Assembly (NCBI GenBank): GCA_023251935.1
Contig: JAHEXV010000023.1
Coordinates: forward strand, 1 to 34,836
Direction: 5' to 3'
DNA length: 34,836 nt
DNA from: a bacterium
GTDB lineage: Bacteria; Actinomycetota; Thermoleophilia; Solirubrobacterales; 70-9
Positions 8,290 to 15,443 of the stretch are shown piece by piece. The number at the start of each line of letters is the position of its first letter. The first letter of the stretch is position 1. The notes under the pieces are model-generated. The model had not been told where the DNA came from and made no database searches. It saw only the letters and a list, made by a program, of their open reading frames with translations. A program made the position numbers and the translations under genes.

Positions 8290-8351
8290 CCGCGGCGGCC
8301 GCTCGGCGCGATGGCCGGGCGACGCGGCTTTGGGGGAGTGTGCCGGCCGCG

Positions 8352-9359
8352 CTACAGCCAGCCGCGCCGGTGGAAGAGGGCCAGCAGGCCGCCGAGCATG
8401 ACGATCATCACGCCGATCGCGATCCAGAAGGCCGCGATGCTCCCCTGGCCGGGGACGCGGACGTTCATGCCGAAGATGCTGGCCACGAGGGTCAGCGGCA
8501 GCAGGGTGACGCTGATCACCGTCAGCACCCGGAGGATGTCGTTGACTCGGTGGGAGATCACCGACTCGTTGGTCTCCTCGAGCGCCTCGACCACCTCCTT
8601 GTAGTTCTCGAGCATGTCCCAGATCCGCTCGTGAGCGTCGACGATGTCGTCGAAGTAGACCTCCAGATCGCCCTCGCGGGCCATGAACCGCTGCTTGGCG
8701 TTCTCGAGGTCGCGGAGGACGGTGCGCTGCGGCCTGATCACCTTGCGGAAGTTGATGATCTCCTGCTTGACGTTCGAGATGTCCCGCACGATCTCCTCGG
8801 CCTGCCCGGAGAAGATCTCGTCCTCGACCGCGTCGAGCTTGTTGCCGATCTTCCGCAGCATCGGGAAGCAGTAGTCGAAGCCGTCGTCGACCACCCGGTA
8901 GAGCAGGAAGCCGGGGCCCTTGGAGAAGTGCTGCTCCCGCAGCTCCTCGCGCTGGCGGCAGCGCTCGAACAGGTACTCGACGGGCTGCAGCGGCTGGTTC
9001 GGGATCGTGACCAGGTAATCGGGGCCAACGAAGATGTCAAGCTCCCCCGCGTTCAGTCGCCCCACGGCGCTGTCGAAGACCGGGAAGTGGAGGACGATGA
9101 ACAGGTAGTCGGGGTACTCGTCGATCTTCGGCCGCTGGTTTCGCGACAGCACGTCCTCGAGATCGAGGGCGTGAAACCCGAACTGCTCCTCGAGCCAGGC
9201 GCACTCCAGGGGTGAGGGGCGCTCGATGTTGACCCACCGAAGCCCCTCGGCGGTGATCGTCTCGACGTTGGGCTTTCGCTCCTGAGGCTCAGGCGCGGGG
9301 GCGGCAAGGCGACCGCGGCGAGCGCTCCGGCGCAGCCTGGGCTTCGGGAGGTTCGGCAT
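8352..9359 (-). CDS. corA: CorA-family magnesium/divalent-cation transporter
   Basis: The 335-residue protein has the CorA plan: a long cytosolic alpha/beta and helical domain, then two transmembrane helices at the C-terminus. The first helix ends in the family signature FGMN near residue 297; the second is IAAFWIAIGVMIVMLGGLLALF, followed by a basic tail. The GMN loop forms the selectivity filter of this pentameric channel, which moves Mg2+, sometimes Co2+ or Ni2+. The start ATG 9357-9359 is followed by an Arg-rich stretch. It is transcribed divergently from the riboswitch-controlled thrC-like operon and shows no co-regulated partner. Confidence 0.92.
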   Translation of the reverse strand: MPNLPKPRLRRSARRGRLAAPAPEPQERKPNVETITAEGLRWVNIERPSPLECAWLEEQFGFHALDLEDVLSRNQRPKIDEYPDYLFIVLHFPVFDSAVGRLNAGELDIFVGPDYLVTIPNQPLQPVEYLFERCRQREELREQHFSKGPGFLLYRVVDDGFDYCFPMLRKIGNKLDAVEDEIFSGQAEEIVRDISNVKQEIINFRKVIRPQRTVLRDLENAKQRFMAREGDLEVYFDDIVDAHERIWDMLENYKEVVEALEETNESVISHRVNDILRVLTVISVTLLPLTLVASIFGMNVRVPGQGSIAAFWIAIGVMIVMLGGLLALFHRRGWL

Positions 9360-9459
9360 CGCCGCTCATCTCACTAGGTCGCGTTTCCATCTCGACTTCC
9401 CGGCTAAGACTACGCCACCCCACCGGCGCCAGGTGCTCGGAAGCGTGCAAAACGGCCCT

Positions 9460-9481
9460 GGTATATTGCACGCCATATACC
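9460..9481. promoter_or_regulatory. Inverted repeat GGTATAT-N8-ATATACC at the probable thrC-like promoter
   Basis: Two perfect 7-base half-sites with an 8-base spacer lie just upstream of the S-box aptamer. They contain TATATT, the best -10 candidate in this GC-rich region. The site could be an operator acting in addition to the riboswitch. No convincing -35 hexamer is seen. Confidence 0.4.
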
Positions 9482-9483
9482 AC

Positions 9484-9584
9484 CACATCCAGAGGGGTGG
9501 AGGGACTGGCCCGAAGAAACCCCGGCAACCCCCCCGCTTAGGGGAAGGTGCCAATTCCAGCAGGTGGAGTGCCTGGGAGATGTG
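9484..9584 (+). promoter_or_regulatory. SAM-I (S-box) riboswitch aptamer
   Basis: The P1 helix pairs CACATC (9484-9489) with GATGTG (9579-9584). Inside are the S-box hallmarks: AGAGGGGTGGAGGGACTGGC, CCGAAGAAACCCCGGCAACC and AAGGTGCCAATTCCAGCAGG. These contain the kink-turn, the pseudoknot partner and the SAM pocket. An intrinsic terminator follows within 20 bases, so the expected behaviour is premature termination when S-adenosylmethionine is high. The regulated gene is the thrC-like gene at 9672. Confidence 0.95.
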
Positions 9585-9603
9585 AGTGGAAGTCCCCGAC
9601 AGG

Positions 9604-9636
9604 ACCTCTGCTCGCTAGCCCGGCAGAGGTTTTTTT
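9604..9636 (+). terminator. Riboswitch-controlled intrinsic terminator
   Basis: The stem ACCTCTGC (9604-9611) pairs with GCAGAGGT (9623-9630) around an 11-base loop and is followed by seven T residues (9630-9636). It is the expression platform of the S-box upstream of the thrC-like gene. Confidence 0.9.
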
Positions 9637-9671
9637 CGTAGGTAGATGTCCGACGAAACGAAGGGGACTTG

Positions 9672-10901
9672 ATGGCGACGTGGGAACTGCGGTGTAAGGA
9701 GTGCGAGGCGGCCTATCCAGCCGAGGCGCGCTACGTCTGTGAGCACTGCTTCGGGCCGCTTGAGATCTCCTATGACTTCTCCGGCCTCGACCCGGCGGAG
9801 GCGCGGCGCAAGATCCAGGCGGGCTCGCCGGGGATCTGGCGCTATGCCGACTTCCTGCCGTTCGACGGGCGGCCCCGCGACCCCCTCGAGCCGGGGCTGA
9901 CGCCCCTGGTTCGCGCCGACCGCCTGGCCGACCGCCTCGGCATCGGCGAGCTGTGGATCAAGAACGACGCCGCCAACCCCACGCATTCGTTCAAGGATCG
10001 CGTCGTCGCGGTCGCCCTGGCCAAGGCCCGCGAGCTCGGCTTCGAGACCGTCGCATGCGCCTCCACCGGCAACCTCGCGAACGCCGTCGCGGCGCACGCC
10101 GCCGCCGCCGGCCTCGACTCCTACGTCTTCGTTCCGGCCGATCTGGAGGAGCAGAAGCTGCTCGCCACCGGCGTGTACGGAACCCGCCTGATCGGCGTAC
10201 GGGGGACCTATGACGACGTCAACCGCCTCTGCACGGAGCTGTGCGAGACGCGGCCGTGGGCGTTCGTCAACGTCAACCTTCGGCCCTATTACTCGCAGGG
10301 ATCGAAGACGCTCGCCTTCGAGACCGTCGAGCAGCTCGGGTGGTCGCTTCCGGACCGAGTCGTCTGTCCGATCGCCTCCGGGTCGCTGTTCACCAAGGTC
10401 GCCCGAGGGTTCGACGAGTGGATCGACCTCGGCCTGGTGGAGGGCGAGCTTCCCACCTTCAACGGCGCTCAGGCGGCGGGCTGCAGCCCCGTCGCCACCG
10501 CCTTCGGGGAGGGCTGGGAGGTCTGCAAGCCCCAGCGCCCCGAGACGATCGCCAAGAGCCTCGCGATCGGCAACCCCGCGGACGGCGTCTACGCGCTCGA
10601 GCTGGCCCGCAGCACCGGGGGCTCGATCGACGCGGTCAGCGACGACGAGATCCGCGACGGGATCCGCCTGCTGGCGGAGACGACCGGGATCTTCACCGAG
10701 ACGGCCGGCGGGGTGACCACGGCGGCGCTGGCGAAGCTCGCCGACCGGGGGGAGATCGACCCGGCGGAGCGGGTTGTCGTCTACATAACCGGCGAGGGGT
10801 TGAAGACCCTGGACGCGACTCGCGAGGGCTTCCGGATGCACGAGATCGAGCCGACCCTCGAGGCGTTCGAGGGCGAACTCGAGCCGGCCCTCACCCGCTA
10901 A
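9672..10901 (+). CDS. Threonine-synthase-like PLP enzyme (possibly sulfur-transferring)
   Basis: The 409-residue fold-type II PLP enzyme starts with a zinc ribbon (Cys 8, 11, 23, 26). The PLP lysine is Lys108 in NPTHSFKDR, followed by a phosphate loop ASTGNLANAV and a C-terminal TETAGGVTTAALAKLA. Homologues are annotated threonine synthase, which converts O-phosphohomoserine to threonine. Two contexts argue for a sulfur role: control by a SAM riboswitch, and a sulfur-carrier gene 11 bases downstream. The start is ATG 9672 (SD AAGGGG, five bases); TTG 9669 directly precedes it. The alternative function, making homocysteine or another thiol amino acid with a carrier thiocarboxylate as sulfur source, is inference. 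An ordinary thrC cannot be excluded. Confidence 0.8.
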   Translation: MATWELRCKECEAAYPAEARYVCEHCFGPLEISYDFSGLDPAEARRKIQAGSPGIWRYADFLPFDGRPRDPLEPGLTPLVRADRLADRLGIGELWIKNDAANPTHSFKDRVVAVALAKARELGFETVACASTGNLANAVAAHAAAAGLDSYVFVPADLEEQKLLATGVYGTRLIGVRGTYDDVNRLCTELCETRPWAFVNVNLRPYYSQGSKTLAFETVEQLGWSLPDRVVCPIASGSLFTKVARGFDEWIDLGLVEGELPTFNGAQAAGCSPVATAFGEGWEVCKPQRPETIAKSLAIGNPADGVYALELARSTGGSIDAVSDDEIRDGIRLLAETTGIFTETAGGVTTAALAKLADRGEIDPAERVVVYITGEGLKTLDATREGFRMHEIEPTLEAFEGELEPALTR

Positions 10902-10912
10902 GGTTCCCGCCC

Positions 10913-11185
10913 GTGTCGGTGACGGTGAAGATCCCCGCCCAGCTTCGAAGCGTGACCGACGGCGAGGGCGAGATCGAGGTCGACGGCGCCACCGTCGGCG
11001 AGGCGCTGGACGCGGTCTTCAACCAGCACGACGACCTGCGCGAGCGGATCACCGAGGACGGCGGCCTGCGCCGGTTCGTGAACGTCTACGTGTCCGGGGA
11101 GGACATCCGCTTCCAGGACGGGCTCGGCACTCAGCTCCAGGACGGCGACGAGGTGACGATCCTGCCGGCCGTCGCAGGCGGCTAG
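10913..11185 (+). CDS. MoaD/ThiS-family sulfur carrier protein ending in Gly-Gly
   Basis: The 90-residue protein has a beta-grasp ubiquitin-like pattern: VTVKIPAQLRSVTDG, ATVGEALDAVFNQHDDLRERI, FVNVYVSGEDIRFQDGL, DGDEVTILPAVAGG. It terminates exactly in the Gly-Gly that carrier proteins use after adenylation and thiocarboxylation. Such carriers deliver sulfur for molybdopterin, thiamine, cysteine (CysO) or methionine synthesis. The start is GTG 10913 with AAGG about nine bases upstream; a second GTG at 10919 is possible. No MoeB-like activating enzyme or JAMM protease is visible nearby. The partner is most likely the PLP enzyme just upstream, in one transcript under the SAM riboswitch. Confidence 0.9.
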   Translation: MSVTVKIPAQLRSVTDGEGEIEVDGATVGEALDAVFNQHDDLRERITEDGGLRRFVNVYVSGEDIRFQDGLGTQLQDGDEVTILPAVAGG

Positions 11186-11223
11186 CGCCCGCGGCGGGCG
11201 GCGAGTTCCATACGCTCCCGGCC

Positions 11224-11970
11224 GTGGATGGCATCGAGTCGGTGGCGATCCTCTGCGGAGGCCGAGGGACGCGCCTCCAGGAGCGCACGCACGCGATCCC
11301 CAAGGCCCTGGTCGAGATCGGCGGCAAGCCGACCCTCTGGCACGTGATGCGCATCTACGCCGCCCAGGGCTTTCGGCGCTTCCTGCTGCTGACCGGCTAC
11401 CTCGGGGAGATGATCGAGCAGTCGGTGGCCGCGACGGACTGGCCCGAGCCGGTCGAGATCGAGTGCCTGGACACGGGGCTCGACACCCCGACCGGTGGCC
11501 GGATCGCGCTCGCGCGTGACCGGCTCGCGGGGGGGTCGTTCTGCGCCACCTACGCCGATGGCGTGGCCGACATCGACCTTGGCGCGCTGGTCTCCTCGCA
11601 CCGGCGGCACGGAGGACTGGCGACGATGACCGTGGTGAGGCCGTTCAGCCAGTGGGGAGTCGCGGTGCTCGACGATCGCGACCGGGTCGAGGCGTTCGAG
11701 GAGAAGCCGCGGCTCGACCACTGGGTCAACGGGGGGTTCTTCTGCTTCGAGCCGGGGGCGCTCGACTACATGGACGAGACGAGCGTGCTGGAGCAGGGCC
11801 CGCTGGGCGAGTTGGCGGCGGACGGCCAGCTCCACGCCTTCCGTCATCCCGGCTTCTGGGACTGCATGGACACGTACAAGGACGCCGTCACCCTCAACGA
11901 CCTGTGGGACGGCGGAAGGGCGCCGTGGGCAGTCTGGGAGCGGAATGTAGCCGCATCCGGTGCCCGCTAG
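11224..11970 (+). CDS. Sugar-1-phosphate nucleotidyltransferase, glucose-1-phosphate cytidylyltransferase-like (RfbF)
   Basis: The 248-residue protein has the nucleotidyltransferase signature GGRGTRLQERT, then IPKALVEIGGKPTLWHVMRIYAAQG and DTGLDTPTGGRIAL, which are characteristic of RfbF-type enzymes making CDP-glucose from CTP and glucose 1-phosphate. YADGVAD (residues about 112-118) probably holds the metal-binding aspartate, and GFWDCMDTYKD lies near the C-terminus. The start is GTG 11224. Its end overlaps the next gene, an epimerase/dehydratase resembling RfbG, by 11 bases, which supports a CDP-sugar route. It is 38 bases after the sulfur carrier gene and may share the transcript, though the pathways look unrelated. 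Confidence 0.82.
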   Translation: MDGIESVAILCGGRGTRLQERTHAIPKALVEIGGKPTLWHVMRIYAAQGFRRFLLLTGYLGEMIEQSVAATDWPEPVEIECLDTGLDTPTGGRIALARDRLAGGSFCATYADGVADIDLGALVSSHRRHGGLATMTVVRPFSQWGVAVLDDRDRVEAFEEKPRLDHWVNGGFFCFEPGALDYMDETSVLEQGPLGELAADGQLHAFRHPGFWDCMDTYKDAVTLNDLWDGGRAPWAVWERNVAASGAR

Positions 11971-12946
11971 CTGGCTGGTCACCGGGGGGCGCGGATTCGT
12001 CGGCGCCTGGCTGTGCAGGGCGCTGCTCGAGCGGGGCGATCGGGTGGTCTGCCTCGATCGGCCCGCCCGCCGTCCGCGGCCTTCGGGCCTCGCCCTGCTG
12101 GGGATCGAGGGCGAGCTGACGAGCATCGACGTCGACCTGCTCGACGGCGATCGCCTGTCGCGGGCGCTGGCCAAACACCGGGTGGGCGGCGTCTTCCACC
12201 TCGCGGCTCAGACGATCGTCGGCGCGGCGTCGGCGTCGCCGGCGGCGACCTTCGACGCGAACGTGCGCGCGAGCTGGATCCTGCTCGAGGCCTGCCGGGA
12301 TCGGGGAGTGGAACGGGTCGTGGTGGCCTCGTCGGACAAGGCGTACGGGGCTCACGACGAGCTGCCCTACCGCGAGGACTTCGCTCTTCAACCGCGGGCG
12401 CCTTACGAGGCGAGCAAGGCGGCGGCCGACCTGATCGCCCGCAGCTACTGGCACTCCCACGGCCTGCCGGTCGCGGTGACCCGGTTCGCGAACATCTACG
12501 GCGGCGGCGACACCAACTTCTCGCGGCTGATTCCCGAGGCGGTGAGCGCCGCGCTCGACGGACGGCCGCCGGTGCTGCGCTCCGACGGCTCGCCGGAGCG
12601 CGACTTCCTGTACGTCGATGACGCCACGCGCGCCTATCTGGCGATTGCCGATGCCCTCGATCGCGACGAGGTGCGCGGCCAGGCCTTCAACGCCGGCGGC
12701 GGGCGCTCCTATCCGGTCCGCGAGGTGGTCGAGTTGATCTCCCGCCTGGCGGGAACCGGGGTGGAGCCGGACGTTCGCGGAACGGGCAACCCGGCCGGGG
12801 AGATCGACCGCCAGTACGTGGATTTCGCCAAGATCGGCGCCCTGGTGGGATGGGCGCCGCGGGTCGGGCTCGAGGCTGGGCTGGGCGAGACCATCGACTG
12901 GTACCGGGAGCACCCGGAGATCCGTGCCCCGGCGCCCGACGACTGA
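11960..12946 (+). CDS. NAD-dependent epimerase/dehydratase, CDP-glucose 4,6-dehydratase-like (RfbG)
   Basis: The 328-residue extended short-chain dehydrogenase has the nucleotide motif TGGRGFVGAWL near residue 8, HLAAQTIV, the SSDKAYG strand, the catalytic YEASK (Tyr-x3-Lys), and a downstream FANIYGGGD/SRLIPEAV substrate region. SDK after the central strand is typical of CDP-glucose 4,6-dehydratases, which make CDP-4-keto-6-deoxyglucose for 6-deoxy or 3,6-dideoxy sugars. The start is GTG 11960, overlapping the cytidylyltransferase gene. No downstream 3-dehydrase, epimerase or transferase is present, so the end product is unknown. A UDP- or dTDP-sugar specificity remains possible. Confidence 0.82.
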   Translation: MPASWLVTGGRGFVGAWLCRALLERGDRVVCLDRPARRPRPSGLALLGIEGELTSIDVDLLDGDRLSRALAKHRVGGVFHLAAQTIVGAASASPAATFDANVRASWILLEACRDRGVERVVVASSDKAYGAHDELPYREDFALQPRAPYEASKAAADLIARSYWHSHGLPVAVTRFANIYGGGDTNFSRLIPEAVSAALDGRPPVLRSDGSPERDFLYVDDATRAYLAIADALDRDEVRGQAFNAGGGRSYPVREVVELISRLAGTGVEPDVRGTGNPAGEIDRQYVDFAKIGALVGWAPRVGLEAGLGETIDWYREHPEIRAPAPDD

Positions 12947-12973
12947 CGCAGGGAGTCACGTAGTCGACCTCGC

Positions 12974-12989
12974 GCGCCGGTCACGGCGC
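12974..12989 (+). terminator. Hairpin downstream of the CDP-sugar pair
   Basis: GCGCCG, loop GTCA, CGGCGC starts 28 bases after the rfbG-like stop. There is no T-run, so it is a weak terminator candidate. The rest of 12947-13234 shows no gene; a small stem CCCCT-CTGA-AGGGG sits at 13117-13130, and a possible -10 (AATAAT, 13198-13203) precedes the next small gene. Confidence 0.35.
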
Positions 12990-13234
12990 CCGCCATCACG
13001 GCTTGCGATCACAGTGCCTCCTCAAGCCGCAATCGTCCGCTGAATGTCCGTCAAGTCTAGGTTCGGCGGGGGTGATCGGCAACTCGTGCCGTCAACCGAG
13101 GTAGTTCGTCTTTGCGCCCCTCTGAAGGGGTCCGTTCAGCGCCCTAAGGAGTTCGTAAAAGGTCTGACGAGCGCTCGGATTTCGCGTGACCTTGTCGAAT
13201 AATGGAGTCGATCCACCCGACACGGAGGAACAGC

Positions 13235-13342
13235 ATGTCTCCTGTAATTCTCGGTTTCGGTGCCCTCGACGCGATGATCGCGGCACAGGCCGCCTACGCC
13301 GCCCGCGACCTGAGCCGAAAGTCGCGCAAGCGTAAGAAGTAG
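13235..13342 (+). CDS. Small hydrophobic-then-basic peptide (35 residues), unknown function
   Basis: ATG 13235 is preceded by a strong Shine-Dalgarno CGGAGGA at good spacing, and the frame ends at TAG 13340-13342. The first 23 residues (from MSPVILGFGALDAMIAAQ onward) are Ala-rich, hydrophobic or amphipathic. The last dozen are strongly basic, ending RKSRKRKK. No family is recognised. The shape could be a membrane-associating helix with a nucleic-acid-binding or anchoring tail. It stands 14 bases before the next hypothetical gene and may be co-transcribed. Translation is inferred from the ribosome binding site only. Confidence 0.6.
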   Translation: MSPVILGFGALDAMIAAQAAYAARDLSRKSRKRKK

Positions 13343-13356
13343 CCACGGGGTTCGGA

Positions 13357-13710
13357 ATGCCGACTAGGTCCGCGGAGGAGACCGGGCTCAAGCCCCTGAG
13401 GCCACCGCCCCCCGGCGCCGTCGCTGATCCGATGGATGGGGCCGAGAGCGGAGCCGAGGCCGCCGAGCAGCACCAGGCCCTGGTGCGCTCGCTAGCTGAC
13501 CTGCTCGCGGCCACGCCGAGCGAGATCGAGAAGCTGCTCGACCTGCTCCACGCCGAGCTGGAGAATGAGGATCGGCCGGCCTCGGACGCGACGCCGGACG
13601 CCTTCGAGCGGGGCCTCGAGCTCGGGCTGCTGGTCGGCTTCGGGTCTCGCGGGGCGGACAAGCGGGGCCCCGTGGGCGACACTGAAGCTTCCCCGCCCAG
13701 CGGCCGATAA
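13357..13710 (+). CDS. Hypothetical acidic protein (117 residues)
   Basis: Codons are strongly GC3-biased, so it is probably a real gene. The N-terminus is Pro/Glu-rich and disordered. The middle (residues about 45-72, VRSLADLLAATPSEIEKLLDLLHAELENED) is predicted helical and acidic, followed by FERGLELGLLVGF and a low-complexity tail. No family is recognised. The start is ATG 13357, with GGGG/GGA upstream and 14 bases after the 35-residue peptide gene. Ten bases after its stop lies the tRNA-like sequence. Confidence 0.6.
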   Translation: MPTRSAEETGLKPLRPPPPGAVADPMDGAESGAEAAEQHQALVRSLADLLAATPSEIEKLLDLLHAELENEDRPASDATPDAFERGLELGLLVGFGSRGADKRGPVGDTEASPPSGR

Positions 13711-13719
13711 GACCCCGAC

Positions 13720-13790
13720 GGGGGAGAGAGACACTTGGCGCAGCCCGGTTTCCAAAGCCGGGTCTCCGGGTTCGAATCCTGGCTCCCCGC
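13720..13790 (+). tRNA. tRNA-Trp(CCA)-like sequence with a non-pairing D-arm
   Basis: The T-arm is CCGGG-TTCGAAT-CCTGG (13766-13782), with a canonical loop. The anticodon arm is CCGGT-TTCCAAA-GCCGG (13745-13761), giving anticodon CCA with T33 and A37. The acceptor GGGGGAG/CTCCCCG pairs at six of seven positions, with a G-G mismatch at 1:72. The D region (13727-13744) keeps the loop GG but cannot form a D-stem; AGAC (13729-13732) could instead pair with GTCT (13762-13765). No CCA is encoded. It is either a decayed tRNA or a non-standard tRNA-like RNA. Confidence 0.5.
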
Positions 13791-13804
13791 TGAATCGCGG
13801 CGTG

Positions 13805-15034
13805 TCAGTCGCGGCGCTCTACCTCGAAGGTGACGTCGGCCGCCTGCAGTCGGTCGACGAGCGCCGTGCCCATCGCCGTCGCCGGCGTCATAACGCCGGC
13901 GCTCGCCGGGCCGTCGTCGAGCGCCAGGCAGAGCGCGCTCTCTCCGAGCATCACCGCCGTCGCCGCATATCCCGGGTCGCCCTGGGCGGCAACTCGACAC
14001 AGGTAGCGGGCTCCGGTCGAGGCGCGCGCGTGGATCTCGATCCGAAAGAAGCCCCGGCTTCGCGATTCTTCGCTGGGGCCCTCGCCGGGAGCGGGGAGGA
14101 CCCGATCCAGGAGCCTGCGGGTGGGAGCGTGGGCGAGCCCGGTCTGCACGGCCCACACCGCCCCGCTCAGCCCCGCGGCCTTGATGGGCGCGGTGGCCCC
14201 TGAGCCGAAGCCCACCACCTCGCGGTAGCGGAGCCGCCGGCCATACGCCCAGCCCTGGAGGGCGTTGCTGCGGCGCACGACGCGGGTATTGATCGACGCC
14301 ATCACGAAGGGCGCCAGCCAGCCCCCGACCTCGCTGTCGTGCTCGACCCCGCGCAGGTTGCGCTCCGGCCCGAGGTCGGGCTCGGCGTCGCGCTGCGGGC
14401 TGAGCGCGTAGGGGTCGTCGATGATCCGTCGCGATTCCGCACTCGCCCCGACGTCGTCGAGCTCGCCCTTGAAGGACGCGATCGTCCCGCCGCTCAAACT
14501 GCCGCGGGCCGCCGCGACGACCAGGACCACGTCCTCCAGCCCTCCCGCATCGTCGGCCTCGGCGGCCTGGTGCAGCAGCAGCACGCCGAGGTCGGAAGGA
14601 ATGGAGTCGAAGCCGCACCCGTGGACGATCCGCGACCCGCTGGCCGCGGCGGCGGCGTCGAAGCGATCGATGCTGTCGCGCATGAACAGCACCTCGCCCG
14701 TCAGGTCCGCGTAGTCGGTGCCGGCGTTCGCGCAGGCCTCGACCAGGGGCAGCCCGAACCTCCGATACGGCCCCACGGTGGTCGCGACCGCTCGGGTGGC
14801 GGTGGCCAGCTCCGCGAGCGAGTCGGCGTCGCCCGAGTCGGCCACCAGCAGGGGCCAGCCCGAGGCCCGGGAGCCGAGGGTTGCCCGCGTCTGCGCCAGC
14901 CGCTCCTCGGAGCGCCCGGCCAGCGCAACGCGGGCGTCCTCGGGCGCCTGACGCGCCAGGTAGTCGGCCGCGAGTCGCCCGACGAAGCCCGTGGCCCCGA
15001 ACACCACCACATCGAACGAGCGATCCGAGCTCAT
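13805..15034 (-). CDS. Saccharopine dehydrogenase-like / trans-acting enoyl reductase family protein
   Basis: The 409-residue protein has an N-terminal Rossmann fold (VVVFGATGFVGRLAADYLA), LAGRSEERLAQ, VATTVGPYRRFGLPLVEACANAGTDYADLTGE and HGCGFDSIPSDLGV. This combination is typical of the actinobacterial family related to saccharopine dehydrogenase, which includes the trans-acting enoyl reductases of mycobacterial lipid synthesis. The cofactor is probably NADPH. The substrate is not evident, and no polyketide or lipid genes adjoin it. The start is ATG 15032-15034. It is monocistronic, transcribed toward the tRNA-like sequence. Confidence 0.82.
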   Translation of the reverse strand: MSSDRSFDVVVFGATGFVGRLAADYLARQAPEDARVALAGRSEERLAQTRATLGSRASGWPLLVADSGDADSLAELATATRAVATTVGPYRRFGLPLVEACANAGTDYADLTGEVLFMRDSIDRFDAAAAASGSRIVHGCGFDSIPSDLGVLLLHQAAEADDAGGLEDVVLVVAAARGSLSGGTIASFKGELDDVGASAESRRIIDDPYALSPQRDAEPDLGPERNLRGVEHDSEVGGWLAPFVMASINTRVVRRSNALQGWAYGRRLRYREVVGFGSGATAPIKAAGLSGAVWAVQTGLAHAPTRRLLDRVLPAPGEGPSEESRSRGFFRIEIHARASTGARYLCRVAAQGDPGYAATAVMLGESALCLALDDGPASAGVMTPATAMGTALVDRLQAADVTFEVERRD

Positions 15035-15083
15035 GGGAGGCGCGCTAGAGGGTGGGGCCCCAGGCCTTGCTCAGGGTCCCGGT

Positions 15084-15443
15084 CTAGGCCCGCTTCGCGT
15101 ACTCGCCGAACTCGCCGAAATCGAGCGACACGCAGGGCTCATCACCGGTGACCTCGGCGTCATGACCTGGCGGGATCGCGAAGACGTCCCCGGCGCCGAT
15201 CTCGATCGTCGCCCCGTCGTCCATGTGAACCGTCATACCGCCGGAAAGGCAGTAGCCCAGGTGCGAGACCTGACAGGAGTCGGTCTGGGCGATCGGCTTG
15301 ACGTTCTCCGACCATTTCCAGCCGGGCTCGAAGATCGCCTTGCCGACCACGTGGCCTCCGATGTTGACGACGTCGGCCTTGCCCTTGCCCTCGAATGGAC
15401 GTGTCTCGTCCGGGGAGTCGAAATTCTTGATCTCGCCGGCCAA
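15084..15443 (-). CDS. Cupin-domain protein
   Basis: The 119-residue single-domain cupin has a first motif around CQVSHLGYCLSGGMTVHMDDG and a second around GAGDVFAIPPGHDAEVTGDE, giving likely metal ligands His and Glu. The function is unknown; small cupins include isomerases, dioxygenases and ligand-binding proteins. The N-terminus DSPDETRPFEGKGKADVVNIGG is characteristic of a family widespread in soil actinobacteria. The start is TTG 15441-15443 with GAGAGGAG upstream. It is separated by 49 bases from the saccharopine-like gene on the same strand. Confidence 0.82.
   Translation of the reverse strand: MAGEIKNFDSPDETRPFEGKGKADVVNIGGHVVGKAIFEPGWKWSENVKPIAQTDSCQVSHLGYCLSGGMTVHMDDGATIEIGAGDVFAIPPGHDAEVTGDEPCVSLDFGEFGEYAKRA

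Noticed and set aside
13720-13790. tRNA-Sec or a suppressor tRNA
   Set aside because: The anticodon is CCA, there is no long variable arm and no extended acceptor/D-arm as in tRNA-Sec.
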